DNA of 64,000 nucleotides from JACCZX01 sp963791315 (lineage in GTDB: Bacteria > Pseudomonadota > Gammaproteobacteria > Burkholderiales > Burkholderiaceae_F), in assembly GCA_963791315.1 (NCBI GenBank), contig CAWBRQ010000007.1:434001-498000 (forward strand). The letters run 5' to 3'. Numbering within the stretch: position 1 is the first letter of the stretch; each line of letters starts with the position of its first letter. A program made the translations under genes and the position numbers. The notes beneath the pieces are model-generated. The model ran no database searches. It saw only the letters and a program-made list of their open reading frames with translations, and was not told the origin of the DNA. Positions 56,605-64,000 of the stretch are shown here, in pieces.

Positions 56605-57033
56605 ATGAAATTTCTTGTGATAGTCAAGGCCACACCCGAGTCGGAAGCCGGCGTCATGCCGAGCAAGCAGGAACTGACCGACATGGGCAAGTTCAACGAG
56701 GAGTTGGTCAAAGCCGGCGTAATGCTGGCAGGCGAAGGCCTGCATCCCACGTCGAAGTCCAAGCGCATCCGGTTTTCCGGAGCCAAGCGCACCGTGGTCG
56801 ATGGACCTTTTACCGAGACCAAAGAGCTGATTGCCGGTTTCTGGATCTGGCAGCTGCGCTCGATGGAGGAGGCGGTCGAATGGCTGAAGCGCAGTCCGTT
56901 TAAAGATGGGGAAGTTGAGCTCCGCCCGATTTTCGAGGCAGAAGATTTCGGTGCGGAATTCACGCCGGAGCTGCGGGCGCAGGAGGAGCGTCTTCGCGCA
57001 CAGGCGGAACTGAACAAGGCGAAGAACCCGTAG
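56605..57033 (+). CDS. YCII-related DGPF-domain protein
   Basis: 142 residues from the ATG at 56605 (GGAG upstream). YCII-type alpha-beta fold: MKFLVIVKATPESEAGVMPS, the name-giving TVVDGPFTETKELIAGFWIW, and EAVEWLKRSPF. DGPF proteins are the conserved neighbours of ECF42 sigma factors and are thought to be their targets or partners. It lies 16 bases upstream of the sigma gene. Confidence 0.9.
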   Translation: MKFLVIVKATPESEAGVMPSKQELTDMGKFNEELVKAGVMLAGEGLHPTSKSKRIRFSGAKRTVVDGPFTETKELIAGFWIWQLRSMEEAVEWLKRSPFKDGEVELRPIFEAEDFGAEFTPELRAQEERLRAQAELNKAKNP

Positions 57034-57049
57034 CCAAGGCGCGCTGCGA

Positions 57050-58333
57050 GTGACGGCGGCTGACATCCATCGCACGATCGACGCCGTCTGGCGAATCGAG
57101 TCGGCGAAGATCATTGCCGCCGTCGCGCGCATGGTGCGCGATGTCGGTGTCGCCGAAGAGCTGGCGCAGGATGCGCTCGTCGCCGCCCTTGAGCGGTGGC
57201 CACAGGCGGGAGTTCCGGACAGTCCGGGCGCCTGGCTAATGGCCGCCGCAAAGCACCGTGCGATCGACCGGTTGCGACAACGCCAGTTACACGCGCGCAA
57301 GGAAGAGGAGCTCACCCGCGAGATCGAGAATCAGTTGACGATGGCGGCGCCAGATCTCGAAGCCGACGTCGAGGCCGCGCTTGATGGTCACGTGAGCGAC
57401 GACCTGCTGCGGCTGGTGTTCACCGCTTGCCATCCAGTCTTATCAGCGGAGGCGCGCGTCGCGGTCACGCTGAGACTGCTCGGCGGTTTGACAACTGATG
57501 AGATTGCGCGTGCCTTTCTTGTCCCCGAGCCCACCATTGCTCAGCGCATCGTGCGGGCAAAGCGGACGTTGTCAGCGGCACGCGTTCCGTTCGAAATTCC
57601 GCGGGCTGCTGAGTTGACGACCCGCTTATCGTCAGTACTCGAGGTGATTTACCTCATTTTCAACGAAGGCTATTCAGCCACGGCCGGCAACGACTGGATG
57701 CGGCCGCAACTGGTTGAGGAGGCGTTGCGTCTGGGCCGGATTGTTGCCGAGCTAGTGCCGCTGGAACCAGAAGTCCACGGGCTCGTGGCGTTGATGGAAA
57801 TTCAGGCGTCGCGCATCGGAGCACGAACCGGTCCCCGTGGCGAGCCAGTGTTGCTGCTCGAGCAGAACCGTGCGCAATGGGATCAGCTGTTGATCCAGCG
57901 CGGACTGACTGCACTTGCGCGCGCCGAGGCATTGAGCGGAGAGCATGGCTTCGGTCCGTATTCGTTGCAGGCTGCCATTGCGGCGTATCACGCGCGAGCG
58001 CGCGTTCCGGAAGACACCGACTGGGCCGGAATTGCAGCGCTCTACGATGCACTTGCGCAAATTGCGCCGTCTCCTGTCGTGGAGCTGAATCGAGCGGTCG
58101 CCGTGTCGATGGCCTTCGGACCGGCGGCGGGGCTCGAGCTGGTCGATGCGATCGCCGCCGAGCCGGAGCTGAAGAATTACCACCTGTTGCCGAGTGTGCG
58201 TGGTGACCTGCTCGCCAAACTCGGCCGCGCCGATGACGCAAGTGCCGAGTTCATACGAGCGGCGGCGCTGACGCGCAACACGCGTGAACGGCAACTCCTG
58301 CTTGATCGGGCCGCAGCGTGCGCCGCCCGCTGA
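57050..58333 (+). CDS. ECF42-type RNA polymerase sigma factor with long C-terminal domain
   Basis: 427 residues with a GTG start. Sigma region 2 (IAAVARMVRDVGVAEELAQD; LVAALERWP), region 4 (LRLLGGLTTDEIARAFLVPE, TIAQRIVRAKRTL), then a helical TPR-like extension of over 200 residues (LEVIYLIFNEGYSATAGNDW; SPVVELNRAVAVSMAFGPAA). ECF42 members lack an anti-sigma factor and are controlled through this extension. It forms a three-gene module with the DGPF and PhnB-like genes. Confidence 0.92.
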   Translation: MTAADIHRTIDAVWRIESAKIIAAVARMVRDVGVAEELAQDALVAALERWPQAGVPDSPGAWLMAAAKHRAIDRLRQRQLHARKEEELTREIENQLTMAAPDLEADVEAALDGHVSDDLLRLVFTACHPVLSAEARVAVTLRLLGGLTTDEIARAFLVPEPTIAQRIVRAKRTLSAARVPFEIPRAAELTTRLSSVLEVIYLIFNEGYSATAGNDWMRPQLVEEALRLGRIVAELVPLEPEVHGLVALMEIQASRIGARTGPRGEPVLLLEQNRAQWDQLLIQRGLTALARAEALSGEHGFGPYSLQAAIAAYHARARVPEDTDWAGIAALYDALAQIAPSPVVELNRAVAVSMAFGPAAGLELVDAIAAEPELKNYHLLPSVRGDLLAKLGRADDASAEFIRAAALTRNTRERQLLLDRAAACAAR

Positions 58334-58363
58334 ACCGCAGACAACGCGACCGCAGTCGACGCC

Positions 58364-59032
58364 TCACAACGTGACGAGATAGAAGACGACGCCGCCGGCG
58401 AGCGCAGCGAGCACCGCGGCGCGGATCCGGATCGACATGCCGTCTTCGGCTGCCGGCGCGTCGATGCCGAGCTTGTCGCCGGTCAGCATCGGCGTCAGCA
58501 GGTCTTCCTTGCGAGCGAGCAGGTAATACGCGATCGCGGCCACGTGCAACACAGTCAGGCCGACGATAACCCAGTGGTTGTAGTAGTGAATTCTGGAGAG
58601 GCGATTACTAAGTGCCTCCGATATGAACTTGACCCATGGGCCTTCGGTAAAGGTGCCGTCATTGGTGAACACGCCGGTGGAGACTTGCAAGGCGAGCACG
58701 ACCAGCAGCGCGTACACGGAAAGTGTTCCGATCTCACTGTGCCCGGCGCCCACCAGCAGCGCCCGCCATTCCGTCGTGCGCACCGTGCGCCAAATTCGGA
58801 ATGGTGACGGCAGAAAGCTTGCGAAGCGAGCATAGCGTGAGCCGGCGAAACCCCACAGCAGGCGAAACAGCAACAGCCAGGCGATCGCGTAGCCCGAGCG
58901 AAAGTGCCAGATGAGCCAGTCGCTGCCGCCGAGCTTGCCGGTTGTGAAGGAGAAGATGACCAGCGCGGCCAGCAGCCAGTGAAAAAGCCGCGTGGGCAGA
59001 TCCCAGATACGAGTCCGCGCGCTCGGATCCAT
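58364..59032 (-). CDS. Cytochrome b561/hydrogenase-type b cytochrome
   Basis: 222 residues from the ATG at 59032. Four to five membrane helices with heme-ligand histidines in LPTRLFHWLLAALVIFSF, WHFRSGYAIAWLLLFRLLWG and IHYYNHWVIVGLTVLHVAAI. This family is often paired with cytochrome c', here found at 54587-55057. It starts 11 bases after secF, so it could be read with secDF. Confidence 0.88.
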   Translation of the reverse strand: MDPSARTRIWDLPTRLFHWLLAALVIFSFTTGKLGGSDWLIWHFRSGYAIAWLLLFRLLWGFAGSRYARFASFLPSPFRIWRTVRTTEWRALLVGAGHSEIGTLSVYALLVVLALQVSTGVFTNDGTFTEGPWVKFISEALSNRLSRIHYYNHWVIVGLTVLHVAAIAYYLLARKEDLLTPMLTGDKLGIDAPAAEDGMSIRIRAAVLAALAGGVVFYLVTL

Positions 59033-59043
59033 CGTGATGAGCG

Positions 59044-59979
59044 CTAAGGAACGATTTGCTGTTCGTCCTCGCGCTTGACGGGTTTGACGAGGTCTTCGCG
59101 TTTGATGCCGAGATACATTGCGATTGCCGCGGCGACGAAGACGGACGAATAGATGCCGAACAGAATGCCGATCGTCAGCGCGAGTGCAAAGTAGTGCAGC
59201 GCCGGTCCGCCGAAGAACAGCATCGACAGCGACATGGCCAGCGTGCAACCGTGCGTGATGATCGTGCGCGAAATCGTGGCCGTGATCGCCGAGTCGATCA
59301 CTTCAACGACGCTTGCGCGGCGCATCTTCTTGAAGTGCTCGCGCACGCGATCGAAAATGATCACCGACTCGTTCACCGAGTAGCCGAGCACGGCAAGCAC
59401 CGCCGCCAGCACGGGCAGTGAAAACTCCCAGCGAAAGATCGAGAACACACCGACCACCAGGATCACGTCGTGCATGTTGGCGATGATCGCCGCCACCGCA
59501 AACTTCCACTCGAAGCGGAAAGAGAGATAGACGACGATGCCAATGACCACCATCAGCAAAGCGAGCAGGCCATCCTGCGCCAGCTCGGCGCCAACTTGAG
59601 GGCCGACAAACTCGACGCGGCGCAATTCCACGTTCCGGTTTTGTGCGCGCAAGGTTTCCATCACACGCTCGGCCTGCTGCCCAGACGTGAATCCCGATTG
59701 CAGCGGCAGCCGGATCAATACATCGCGTGACGTGCCGAAGTTCTGCACCTGAAATTCGCCCCCGCCCTGCCGCTCGATCGCAGCACGGATCTGTTCGAGC
59801 TGAGCCGGCTCCTGATAGGCGACCTCCATCACCGTGCCGCCAGTGAATTCGATCGACAAATTCAGTCCGCGAAACACCAGGAAGCCGACCGCGATCACGA
59901 ACGAGATCGCAGAGATCCCATTCAGTATCAGCGAATACCGCATGAACGGAATCGTGCGGCGGATCCTGAAGAATTCCAT
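59044..59979 (-). CDS. secF: Protein translocase subunit SecF
   Basis: 311 residues, six membrane helices with a periplasmic loop after helix 1: ISFVIAVGFLVFRGLNLSIE, FTGGTVMEVAY, VGPQVGAELAQDGLLALLMV, NESVIIFDRVREHFK, and SRTIITHGCTLAMSLSMLFF. SecDF uses the proton gradient to pull exported proteins. It is 23 bases after secD, in the usual yajC-secD-secF order. Confidence 0.96.
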   Translation of the reverse strand: MEFFRIRRTIPFMRYSLILNGISAISFVIAVGFLVFRGLNLSIEFTGGTVMEVAYQEPAQLEQIRAAIERQGGGEFQVQNFGTSRDVLIRLPLQSGFTSGQQAERVMETLRAQNRNVELRRVEFVGPQVGAELAQDGLLALLMVVIGIVVYLSFRFEWKFAVAAIIANMHDVILVVGVFSIFRWEFSLPVLAAVLAVLGYSVNESVIIFDRVREHFKKMRRASVVEVIDSAITATISRTIITHGCTLAMSLSMLFFGGPALHYFALALTIGILFGIYSSVFVAAAIAMYLGIKREDLVKPVKREDEQQIVP

Positions 59980-60002
59980 GCGTGTTCCTGTTGGTTAACT
60001 GC

Positions 60003-61865
60003 CTACTCAGCGCCGGAGGTGCCGGGCTTCCACACCTGCCCGACCGAAATCGACGGCAGCTTCTTGCGCGTGCCGTAGTACAGATTGACGATCGCACGCG
60101 AGACGTACACGGCCGAAAAAATCGAAGTCAGAATACCGAGGACGTGGACCACCGCGAATCCACGCACCGGCCCCGAACCGAAGGTCAGCAGTGCGATGCC
60201 CGCAATGAGCGTCGTGATGTTCGAGTCCATGATGGTGGCCCAGGCCTTGTCGTAGCCCTCGTAAATCGCCTGCTGTGGCGTTCGACCGTTGCGCAGCTCT
60301 TCGCGCACGCGCTCGTTGATCAGCACGTTGGCGTCGATCGCCATGCCGAGCGTCAGCGCGATCGCCGCGATACCGGGCAGCGTCAAGGTCGCCTGCAATA
60401 AGGAAAGAAGCGCGATCAGTAGCATCAGATTGATGGTCAGCGCGGCGACTGAAATCAGACCAAACACACGGTAGTAAAGGATCATGAACACGGCAATCGC
60501 CGTGAAGCCGTACAGCGTCGACTTGAACCCGCGCTCGATGTTCTCGGCGCCAAGGCTGGGGCCGATCGTGCGCTCTTCGATGATTTCCATCGGCGCCGCG
60601 AGCGATCCGGAGCGGATCAGCAACGCAAGATCGGCGGTTTCCTGAACGGTGAAATTGCCGGTGATCTGAAACTGGTTCCCGAACTCGCCTTGGATCGTTG
60701 CGACCGAGATTGCTTCGCCCTTTCCGCGCTCGTACAACACGATCGCCATCAGCCGTCCGATGTTCTCGCGCGACGCGGTGCGCATCGATCTGCCGCCGGT
60801 CTCGTCAAGGCGCACCGACACCGCCGGACGTTGATGCTGGTCAAGCGTGGCCGACGCGCCGTTTAGCTGCGTACCGGTCGCGACAATTTCACGCTTGAGC
60901 GGAATTTGCTTGATCGATTGACCATCGCGCTGCGGCACGGTCAATGCTCCCGGTGTCCCGGCTGCCATCGCGTCCTGGTCAACCAACCGTATTTCAAGTG
61001 TCGCAGTGCGGCCGAGCAGCGTCTTCGCGCGCGCGACATCCTGCACTCCTGGAAGCTGCACCACGATGCGATCAGCGCCCTGTTGCTGAATCACGGGTTC
61101 GGCGACACCCAGTTCGTTCACGCGGTTGTGCAGCGTGGAAATGTTCTGCCGCAGCGCGGAGTCCTGAATTGCTCTCTGCGCGGCCGGCGTCAGTGTTCCA
61201 ATGAGCGTCAAATCGTCACCACTACCCGACTCTCGCAGCGCCAACTCTGGCACCTGGGTACGCAACTGGTCCTGTGCGCGGGTTCGCATCTCGGCGTCGC
61301 GAAAGCGGATGTCGATCGACGCCGGCGTCTTGTTAATCCCGGCGTGCCGGATATTCTTCTCGCGCAACAGCGCGCGGATGTCCGATGTCAGCGTATCTAG
61401 CCGCTTGTCGATCGCGGCGCGCATGTCGACTTGCAGCAGAAAGTGAACGCCTCCACGCAGGTCGAGCCCGAGATACATCGGAAGCGCTTTGAGGGTCACC
61501 AGCCAATGCGGCGTGTTGGAAATCAGGTTCAGCGCGACGATGTAGGCGGGATCCTCCGGGTCGGGACTGAGCGCTTTTTGCAGCGTGTCCTTCGCCTTCA
61601 GCTGCGTGTCCGTGTCGGCGAAGCGCATGCGCACGGTCGAGTTGGTTCCGATCGTGTCGAAGTACACAGCCTCATGCGGGATTTTGGCTTCGTTCAGAAT
61701 CGATTCGACGCGCGCCATCAGCGCGGGATCGATCTTGACTGTTTGCCGCCCCGATGAAACTTGAACCGCCGGCGATTCGCCGTAAAAATTAGGAAGCGTG
61801 TAGAGCGCGCCGAGGATCAGCGCGACCGCAATAACAACGTACTTCCAGAGTGCATAACGGTTCAT
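60003..61865 (-). CDS. secD: Protein translocase subunit SecD
   Basis: 620 residues, six membrane helices and large periplasmic P1 domain: MYLGLDLRGGVHFLLQVDMR, NELGVAEPVIQQQGADRIVV, TIGPSLGAENIERGF and MAIDANVLINERVREELRNG. It starts with an ATGA overlap with the yajC stop. Confidence 0.96.
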   Translation of the reverse strand: MNRYALWKYVVIAVALILGALYTLPNFYGESPAVQVSSGRQTVKIDPALMARVESILNEAKIPHEAVYFDTIGTNSTVRMRFADTDTQLKAKDTLQKALSPDPEDPAYIVALNLISNTPHWLVTLKALPMYLGLDLRGGVHFLLQVDMRAAIDKRLDTLTSDIRALLREKNIRHAGINKTPASIDIRFRDAEMRTRAQDQLRTQVPELALRESGSGDDLTLIGTLTPAAQRAIQDSALRQNISTLHNRVNELGVAEPVIQQQGADRIVVQLPGVQDVARAKTLLGRTATLEIRLVDQDAMAAGTPGALTVPQRDGQSIKQIPLKREIVATGTQLNGASATLDQHQRPAVSVRLDETGGRSMRTASRENIGRLMAIVLYERGKGEAISVATIQGEFGNQFQITGNFTVQETADLALLIRSGSLAAPMEIIEERTIGPSLGAENIERGFKSTLYGFTAIAVFMILYYRVFGLISVAALTINLMLLIALLSLLQATLTLPGIAAIALTLGMAIDANVLINERVREELRNGRTPQQAIYEGYDKAWATIMDSNITTLIAGIALLTFGSGPVRGFAVVHVLGILTSIFSAVYVSRAIVNLYYGTRKKLPSISVGQVWKPGTSGAE

Positions 61866-62209
61866 GCAGGCTTGAACGTGTCTTTCGGCAACAAGGTCTG
61901 CACCGCCATTTTCTGCATCGAGATTTGAACCGGTTGTCCGTTCACGGCTGCCACCTGCACCGTTACGAACTGATCGTTGATATCGGTGATCTTGCCGACG
62001 ATGCCCCCGGCGGTGATGACCTCGTCGCCCTTTTTCAGCGCCTCGGCCATCGCTTTGTGCTCCTTCTGGCGCTTGACCTGTGGGCGGATCATGAAAAAGT
62101 AGAAGACAGCGAAGATCAGCACCATGAAGCCGATCGACATGAACGAAGACTCGGCTCCGGGTTGAGCGGCGGGTGCAGTCTGTGCAAAAGCGTTGCTGAT
62201 GAAGAACAT
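61862..62209 (-). CDS. yajC: Preprotein translocase subunit YajC
   Basis: 115 residues with one membrane helix (FMSIGFMVLIFAVFYFFMIR), then PQVKRQKEHKAMAEALKKGD and EVITAGGIVGKI. It is an accessory protein of SecDF, in its usual place between tgt and secD. The gap to tgt is 70 bases. Confidence 0.95.
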   Translation of the reverse strand: MFFISNAFAQTAPAAQPGAESSFMSIGFMVLIFAVFYFFMIRPQVKRQKEHKAMAEALKKGDEVITAGGIVGKITDINDQFVTVQVAAVNGQPVQISMQKMAVQTLLPKDTFKPA

Positions 62210-62279
62210 GATGAGTGCCTTTGGTTACTCAGACACGGCTGAGAGGGAAACGCGGCGCGCGATTATAACGGCGCATCTG

Positions 62280-63410
62280 TTAAACGCCGCGCCCGCGATC
62301 GTGAGCGAATTGCACACTGAATTCACCGAACCGCTGCTGCGAAATCGCTCGGCGCGCCTGCTTCATCAGATCGAGGTAATAGTGGAGATTGTGAATCGTG
62401 TTCAGCCGTGCTCCAAGAATCTCATTGACCCGCTGCAGATGATGCAGGTACGCGCGTGAGAATCTTCGACACGCCGGGCAGCCGCAGGTTTCATCGGGTG
62501 GCGCGGTATCAGTGCGATAGCGGCTGTTGCGCAGCTTGATGTCTCCGTAGCGCGTAAACAGCCAGCCGTTACGGGCGTTGCGTGTCGGGAGCACGCAATC
62601 GAACATGTCGATGCCTGCACCGATGGCTTCGATCAGGTCTTCCGGTGTGCCGACGCCCATTAGATACCGCGGCTTGTCGGCGGGCATCTTCGGTGCGGTG
62701 TGCGCGAGGATACGCATCATTTCTTCCTTCGGTTCGCCGACCGAGAGGCCACCGATCGCATAGCCGTCAAAATCCATGTCTACGAGTGTGGCGAGCGATT
62801 CGTCGCGCAGTGCTTCGAACATGCCGCCCTGCACGATGCCGAATAGACTGTTCGAGGTTCGCAGACGATTGAACTCTGCTGCACTACGCTGCGCCCAGCG
62901 CAGCGAAAGTCGCATCGAGTCGGCTGCTTCGCTCTGCGTGGCAATTCGGTCGTCGATTTGATATGGCGTGCATTCGTCGAACACCATCACAATGTCCGAA
63001 TCGAGTGCGTGCTGGATACGCATCGATTCCTCGGGTGTCAGCAATAACCGGTCGCCGTTGATCGGTGAGGCGAACTGAACACCATCCTCGCTGATCTTGC
63101 GCAATTTCCCGAGCGAGAACACCTGAAATCCGCCGGAGTCGGTCAGTAGCGGTCGCGTCCATCCCATGAATTGATGCAGTCCCCGGTGCGCGGCTATGAC
63201 GTCCAGTCCGGGGCGCAACCACAGATGAAAAGTGTTGCCCAGAACGATTTCTGTGCCGAGGTCCATCAGCTCGTCGGGAGCCATCGCCTTGACGGTGCCG
63301 TAGGTGCCGACCGGCATGAACACGGGTGTTTCAACGTCACCGTGCGCCAGCGTCAATCGGCCCGTGCGCGCAGCGCCGTCACACGCAACGATCTCAAACG
63401 ACATGCTCAT
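62280..63410 (-). CDS. tgt: Queuine tRNA-ribosyltransferase
   Basis: 376 residues from the ATG at 63410, which overlaps the queA stop. TGT barrel: PVFMPVGTYGTVKAM, the active-site aspartate in LLTDSGGFQVFSL, NSLFGIVQGGMFEALRDESL, the nucleophile region MFDCVLPTRNARNG, and zinc site CGCPACRRFSRAYLHHL. It exchanges guanine 34 for preQ1 in tRNA Asp, Asn, His and Tyr. It is co-transcribed with queA, the next enzyme of queuosine synthesis. Confidence 0.96.
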   Translation of the reverse strand: MSMSFEIVACDGAARTGRLTLAHGDVETPVFMPVGTYGTVKAMAPDELMDLGTEIVLGNTFHLWLRPGLDVIAAHRGLHQFMGWTRPLLTDSGGFQVFSLGKLRKISEDGVQFASPINGDRLLLTPEESMRIQHALDSDIVMVFDECTPYQIDDRIATQSEAADSMRLSLRWAQRSAAEFNRLRTSNSLFGIVQGGMFEALRDESLATLVDMDFDGYAIGGLSVGEPKEEMMRILAHTAPKMPADKPRYLMGVGTPEDLIEAIGAGIDMFDCVLPTRNARNGWLFTRYGDIKLRNSRYRTDTAPPDETCGCPACRRFSRAYLHHLQRVNEILGARLNTIHNLHYYLDLMKQARRAISQQRFGEFSVQFAHDRGRGV

Positions 63411-64000
63411 GGTGCGCGCTCGAGCAACATCGCGTCGCCGTAACTGAAGAAGCGGTAACGCTGTTCGATGGCATGCGCATACGCCGCCCGAATGCGATCG
63501 ATACCTGCGAATGCGGAGACCAGCATCAGCAGTGTGGACTTCGGCAAGTGAAAGTTGGTCAGCAACAGATCGACGACGTGAAAGTGAAAGCCCGGTGTGA
63601 TGAAGAGCGCGGTTTCGCGCGCGCCAGGCTGCACTCGTGCTTCCGAGCCACCCGTTGCCGATTCCACTGCGCGCAGGCTTGTCGTTCCGACAGCAATGAC
63701 GCGGCGGCGCGTAGTGCGCGCTGCATTGATCGCTTGCGCGGCCGGCTCCGAAATTTCGTATCGCTCGGAATGCATTCGATGCTCGGCAATGCGTTCGACG
63801 CGGACCGGCTGAAATGTGCCGGCACCGACGTGCAGCGTGACGTGCGCAAACTCGACGCCGCAACTCTGAAGACGACGTCAACAAGTCCGGAGTGAAGTGG
63901 AGGCCGGCAGTTGGCGCCGCAACCGCACCCGGATGTGCCGCGTAAACGGTTTGATAGCGAAGGGCATCAACCGAATCGGCTGGATGATCGATGTATGGCG
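63407..64000 (-). pseudogene. queA: S-adenosylmethionine:tRNA ribosyltransferase-isomerase QueA, partial and frameshifted
   Basis: The 3' part of queA; the start lies beyond the right edge. Readable: YQTVYAAHPGAVAAPTAGLH, FTPDLLT, then one surplus base near 63875, then in the next frame SCGVEFAHVTLHVGAGTFQP, VGTTSLRAVES, LTNFHLPKSTLLMLVSAFAG and the C-terminus. QueA transfers a ribosyl unit from SAM to preQ1-modified tRNA. Everything but the single indel is well conserved, so a sequence error is likely. Confidence 0.88.

Noticed and set aside
63411..63884. N-terminal extension of tgt by 158 codons
   Set aside because: It is the queA region read in another frame; Tgt starts at 63410 with the usual ATGA overlap.

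Overview
The window is a high-G+C stretch of a proteobacterial chromosome, most likely a betaproteobacterium (Burkholderiales or a close relative). This is inferred from gene content and order: queA-tgt-yajC-secD-secF, recA-recX followed by sucCD, adjacent pntAA-pntAB-pntB, two Bug/TctC-type solute-binding proteins plus a TctAB pair, and several GTG/TTG starts with good ribosome-binding sites. No phage, transposase, integrase, rRNA or CRISPR array was seen. One tRNA (Lys-TTT) is present.

Layout. 1-8 kb: 3' part of ettA, an MFS carrier, an EF-G paralogue, a PPK2 kinase, a succinate-semialdehyde dehydrogenase, a prolyl-4-hydroxylase-like oxygenase, a cold-shock protein. 8.3-14.1 kb: tRNA-Lys, recA behind two tandem LexA boxes, recX, a DUF2889 gene translationally coupled to sucCD, a TerC-UspA fusion. 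14.1-18.5 kb: PP2C phosphatase, double-FHA protein, two tandem type IV pilin-like genes, a broken Sel1-repeat gene. 18.7-29.7 kb: a PQQ-type sugar dehydrogenase lipoprotein, mnmA, the transhydrogenase operon, a CHRD lipoprotein, an amidohydrolase, a membrane-anchored TAXI protein, an amidase, a DUF1499 protein. 29.7-37.5 kb: a one-strand operon with an ECF-type sigma factor, a small zinc-finger anti-sigma factor, radical SAM ArsS (arsenosugar family), a metallophosphoesterase-like protein, a membrane VTT/mercuric-reductase-like fusion, a DUF547 protein, a TIGR04283-type glycosyltransferase and an FAD oxidoreductase. 37.5-51 kb: uptake and catabolism of organic acids (GND-type dehydrogenase, gamma-glutamyltransferase, TctC, TctAB, TRAP DctPQM, a second TctC, CaiB/BaiF CoA-transferase), with a cupin, an SpoIIAA-like protein, a YcaQ-like protein and an acylphosphatase. 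51-64 kb: thioesterase, glycerophosphodiesterase, GST, purB, cytochrome c', DUF2214, an ECF42 sigma/DGPF module, cytochrome b, secFD-yajC, tgt and the 3' part of queA.

The ArsS operon is the most interesting system here. It looks like a complete, self-regulated arsenosugar-type (or related deoxyadenosyl-transfer) pathway with its own sigma/anti-sigma pair, but no arsM is in the window.

At least a dozen genes are broken by single-base indels, mostly in short homopolymers, while reading perfectly in the neighbouring frame. I think these are mainly sequence errors rather than true gene decay. Frameshifted genes are typed as pseudogenes with the indel position given, and many are probably functional in the organism.
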